A stretch of DNA of 64,000 bases, taken from Pithys albifrons albifrons (lineage: Eukaryota > Chordata > Aves > Passeriformes > Thamnophilidae). Position 1 is the stretch's first letter. Each line of letters starts with the position of its first letter. This document shows positions 61,001 through 64,000 of the stretch, in pieces. The position numbers and the translations under genes are program-made. The notes under the pieces were generated by a model. That model searched no databases. It was given only the letters and a program-made list of their open reading frames with translations, and was not told the DNA's origin. The stretch spans positions 4,919,001-4,983,000 of the forward strand of contig NC_092471.1 of assembly GCF_047495875.1 (NCBI RefSeq), in the 5' to 3' direction.

Positions 61001-64000
61001 TTATATAAAGCTTTACATTTACATTTTAAGCTCTGGAGTCTTCTTATGCCTTTCCAATTCAACATCAGAATTTCCAAATACTAAAAACAATCTCCCCCTT
61101 TTCTCTGCTCTAATTGTGACTATTTAGGTGGGGTGTAAACGTTTGCCTCTCTGAAGGGTATCTGCACTCATGCAATAAGGTTAACAGCTCTGCATTATCA
61201 TAACACTCCAATTTCTTCCCCTGCAAAAGCAATATGCTCCAAAGTGCCTTATTCTAGTAACAAGCCTGAAAATGACAACTCTATAATGGCCTAATCTCAG
61301 CAAAATGTGTTTCCCAGTGTAAAAGGCTTCTCAGCTCCACTACAGCATTTCTGGTCAAACAGGAAAGAAAACCCATCCATCTGCCCCTTCATTCATCTGA
61401 GACACCTTTGGACTTTTGCTTTTGGTCTGGCAAGACACCACACTCTGCTCCCATGTCCCAAACAGGTGTGTCCTATCACTTTGTGCTGTTTCTTAATCTT
61501 TCTTGACCTATATCTCTCATATAATAAAAATAACTCAGTGGAGGAGAATCTAATTCCAACACACACAGTTTTTTTCAGCAGAAACGAACCTTACAGACTG
61601 TGCATACAGCTGGACAGGAATAAAATTTAACTCCTGTGGACCTGGAAAGAGCAAGCAATACCAAGCAAGATATACAATTCCTACAGTACTTGGTGGGAAA
61701 ATGTCTTTCCTGATTCATCTGGACTGTTCTATATATAGACATCGTTAATACGTGACCATAAAATCTACTCCCTTTCAGATTTAGCCACAGAAATTTTTAA
61801 TAAGTAATGTGTCTAATATATTAGATATTAAACTACACATTAGCTCACCAGAACTCACTAAGTTGTGCAAAATTACTTTAGCTATTTATCAAGGTGATAC
61901 CTCCTGCAATCTCATTTTCAACAAAGCACTGCAGAAAGCAAAATTTCTCATGCACAATTCACAGAAGGACCTTGTCATTGCCCCTAATCAAAAGGGAGCA
62001 AATGATTGCTCCCATGGGAATCCATCTTTTTACTCCTACATATATAAATAAGGAATTTCTGCTTCAAGATGAATCTTCAGAAATCAAGCTCATCATTCTC
62101 TTACTGACACAAACCACTTAAATGATGAATTTACATAATAAACCTTTGCCTGCCCTCTTTATTTGATGTTGCTTTTATACCACTTACTACTGAATTCTGT
62201 TTCTTTGGAGACAAAAACGAGAGCTGATGCCATACAAATTCTCAGCTTTTATACCTTTAGCACCCTTAGTTTTATTCCCCTTCGTGCTGGGCTGGTCTTC
62301 TGAAATAGTAACATGAATTTATGCTCTAAATGAAACACTGTGTCAATTTTAAAAAGCTTCATGTGTGTAAAAAAGAAGCATGTTATGGACACTGATGAAT
62401 ATCAACACAATATAATCCAGATTGGGGAAAAAACAACCCAACCCAACCCAAAACAAAACAAAACCCCCCAACCAAATACTATAAGGATAAAACTCTCCAT
62501 GTATAAATCAGACACACAATTTGACCCAAGGATCAGTACCAACTCAGATGGCAAGAGAGTGGCTTAATTAATTGCCTGAACCTCAATATAAATTCATATT
62601 TTTTGTAGCTTCATAGCTAAAGACAAGTTCAAAATACAAGACAGATGTTTTAAAAGCACAAAAAAGTATTCAAGAGAAATGACAGTCCTCTGCAAGCTCT
62701 TGCCCATCCCAGGGGATGACACTGCACATTGCACATTAATTGTTCAGCAAAAAACTCCCTGCCTAAGACTGAAATCTGGAACATTCTTATCCAGCAATAT
62801 ATTAGTGAGTGCTAATAAGTAAGGACTAATGAATTATTCACTGCCAAATATGTGTGTCTGGACTGAATTCATATCCACTGCTGCTTATTATTTCAAAATC
62901 CATCAGCATTGTCGAATAGTGGAAATTGGAGAAACATGTACCAATGACAAAGACAGCAGAAAATTAAAACTTGAAGTGACCCTCAATCTGCTTTACACAG
63001 CTTCTGAGCTGGTTATGACTTTATTTTCTCTCAGTCTGGGGCATTTCTAGTGTTCCCTGCTGGAACTCATTTATCCGTTTAATGGACACATCCAAGGAAG
63101 GGTAACCACAGGGGTGGAGGAGGGATGATACGACTCCTTTGTTACTCACATGGCCTAACTACCCATCCTTCAGTAAATCTGACAGACTCCAAACATTAAA
63201 TTAACTGAAAGGAAAACCTCATTTTGAACTGTGCCTTCCCACACATATCAAACAGCCTGTGAAATGCCTTAGATTTTATGTCTGAATCCATTAAACACAC
63301 TGGGGGGAAAAAAGGTATAGAGAATTCCTGGTCCAGTATGTGATCACTGAAACCTTCCCCACTTTGTTACCTTCACAGCTGAATAGATCCATGGGGTGCA
63401 GAGCAAAGCACTGAGCACACTGAATAGCACATAAATGGGAAAGGGAACCCAGTGAAATATGAATATTTAAAAAAAACACAGCCATGTAAATTGGTCTCCT
63501 CCAAAGAACCAAACCACATCCACAGCTCGAGCAAGCACAGGGATGTAGGGCAGGCAGCAAACACTGCTCATGGGGAGTCAACAGATATTAGAAGAAGGAT
63601 GTTCCAGAGGCATGAAGAAATGTGACCATTGCCTTGATGAAGCTGCTTGGGTAAATGTGTCACAGGCAGCAGCTCACACAGTGTATCACTCAGAATTTGG
63701 ATGGTGCAGGGGGTAAAAGGCCCCAGCTCAAAACAGAGACCCTTAATTTGCACTCTCCTGATAAAACCCTACACACAGCTATGTAAAAGTCAGTAAGAGG
63801 AGGTTAATGGCAGTGAACTAGAATAAAACTAAATGTCACTACATCTTACTTTTCTGTAAAACCTTCTAAGTGGATAAGACATGTTCAGGAAGCTGTAAAA
63901 TGTGCCCTTTCCTTACAAGAAAAAGGTCAGTTCTGTGCTAACAAATTGTAATCGGTTAGTCATAAATGATCATATCAGCAGCTGAAATGTGGTACCTTAC
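61001..64000. other. Unique non-coding sequence to the window end
   Basis: No gene recognised. It includes an A/C-rich tract at 62431-62475 containing CAACCCAACCCAACCC, and several short random frames on both strands (for example 63291-63581 -). The window ends inside this stretch. Confidence 0.5.

Noticed and set aside
60438..61127. Six overlapping open frames of 151-194 codons on both strands
   Set aside because: All come from the 26-bp minisatellite, which lacks stops in several frames; the peptides on both strands are equally repetitive, which no real gene would explain.
62434..62452. Interstitial telomere repeat
   Set aside because: The unit is AACCC, not the vertebrate CCCTAA, and only three copies occur in an A/C-rich tract.

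Overview
The window looks like AT-rich, gene-free nuclear DNA from a bird, most likely a songbird (passerine). The sequence carries many 5'-truncated CR1 LINE 3' ends with the avian terminal motif (CCTTCCAACCCAAACC...TTCTRTGATTCT). It also carries a SINE whose head resembles tRNA-Ile and whose tail resembles the CR1 3' end, an architecture known from TguSINE1 of zebra finch and relatives. The species cannot be named from this alone. I found no convincing protein-coding exon, no functional tRNA or rRNA gene, no CpG-island promoter and no bacterial or viral gene. The window could be intergenic or lie inside a very long intron.

Layout. 1-11.3 kb: mostly unique sequence with three CR1 tails (890-1267 +, 4196-4267 -, 9282-9512 +), an (AT)n and an (ATAAA)n microsatellite and a small GC-rich hairpin. 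11.3-14.3 kb: a foldback of poly-A and poly-T arms around a G-quadruplex motif, then AT-rich, TAATTA-rich sequence, then a second G-rich patch. 15.27-15.69 kb: the longest plus-strand CR1 fragment. 20.93-21.78 kb: an 850-bp purine tract whose core is 41 perfect copies of a 15-bp unit. 24-52 kb: sparse, old CR1 fragments, one avian LTR-like repeat (38.1-38.45 kb) and another TAATTA-rich block beside it. 57.97-59.29 kb: the largest mobile-element block, a minus-strand CR1 piece reaching into the reverse transcriptase domain and split by the plus-strand SINE. 60.52-61.00 kb: a 483-bp uninterrupted pyrimidine-purine alternation built on 17 copies of a 26-bp CpG-rich unit, a strong Z-DNA candidate.

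No genes act together here. The observations of most interest are structural: the Z-DNA-type minisatellite, the mirror-symmetric polypurine array, the poly-A/G4/poly-T foldback, and the SINE-in-CR1 nest, which gives a relative insertion order. Long open frames in the two tandem arrays exist because the repeat units lack stop codons; they are not evidence of proteins.
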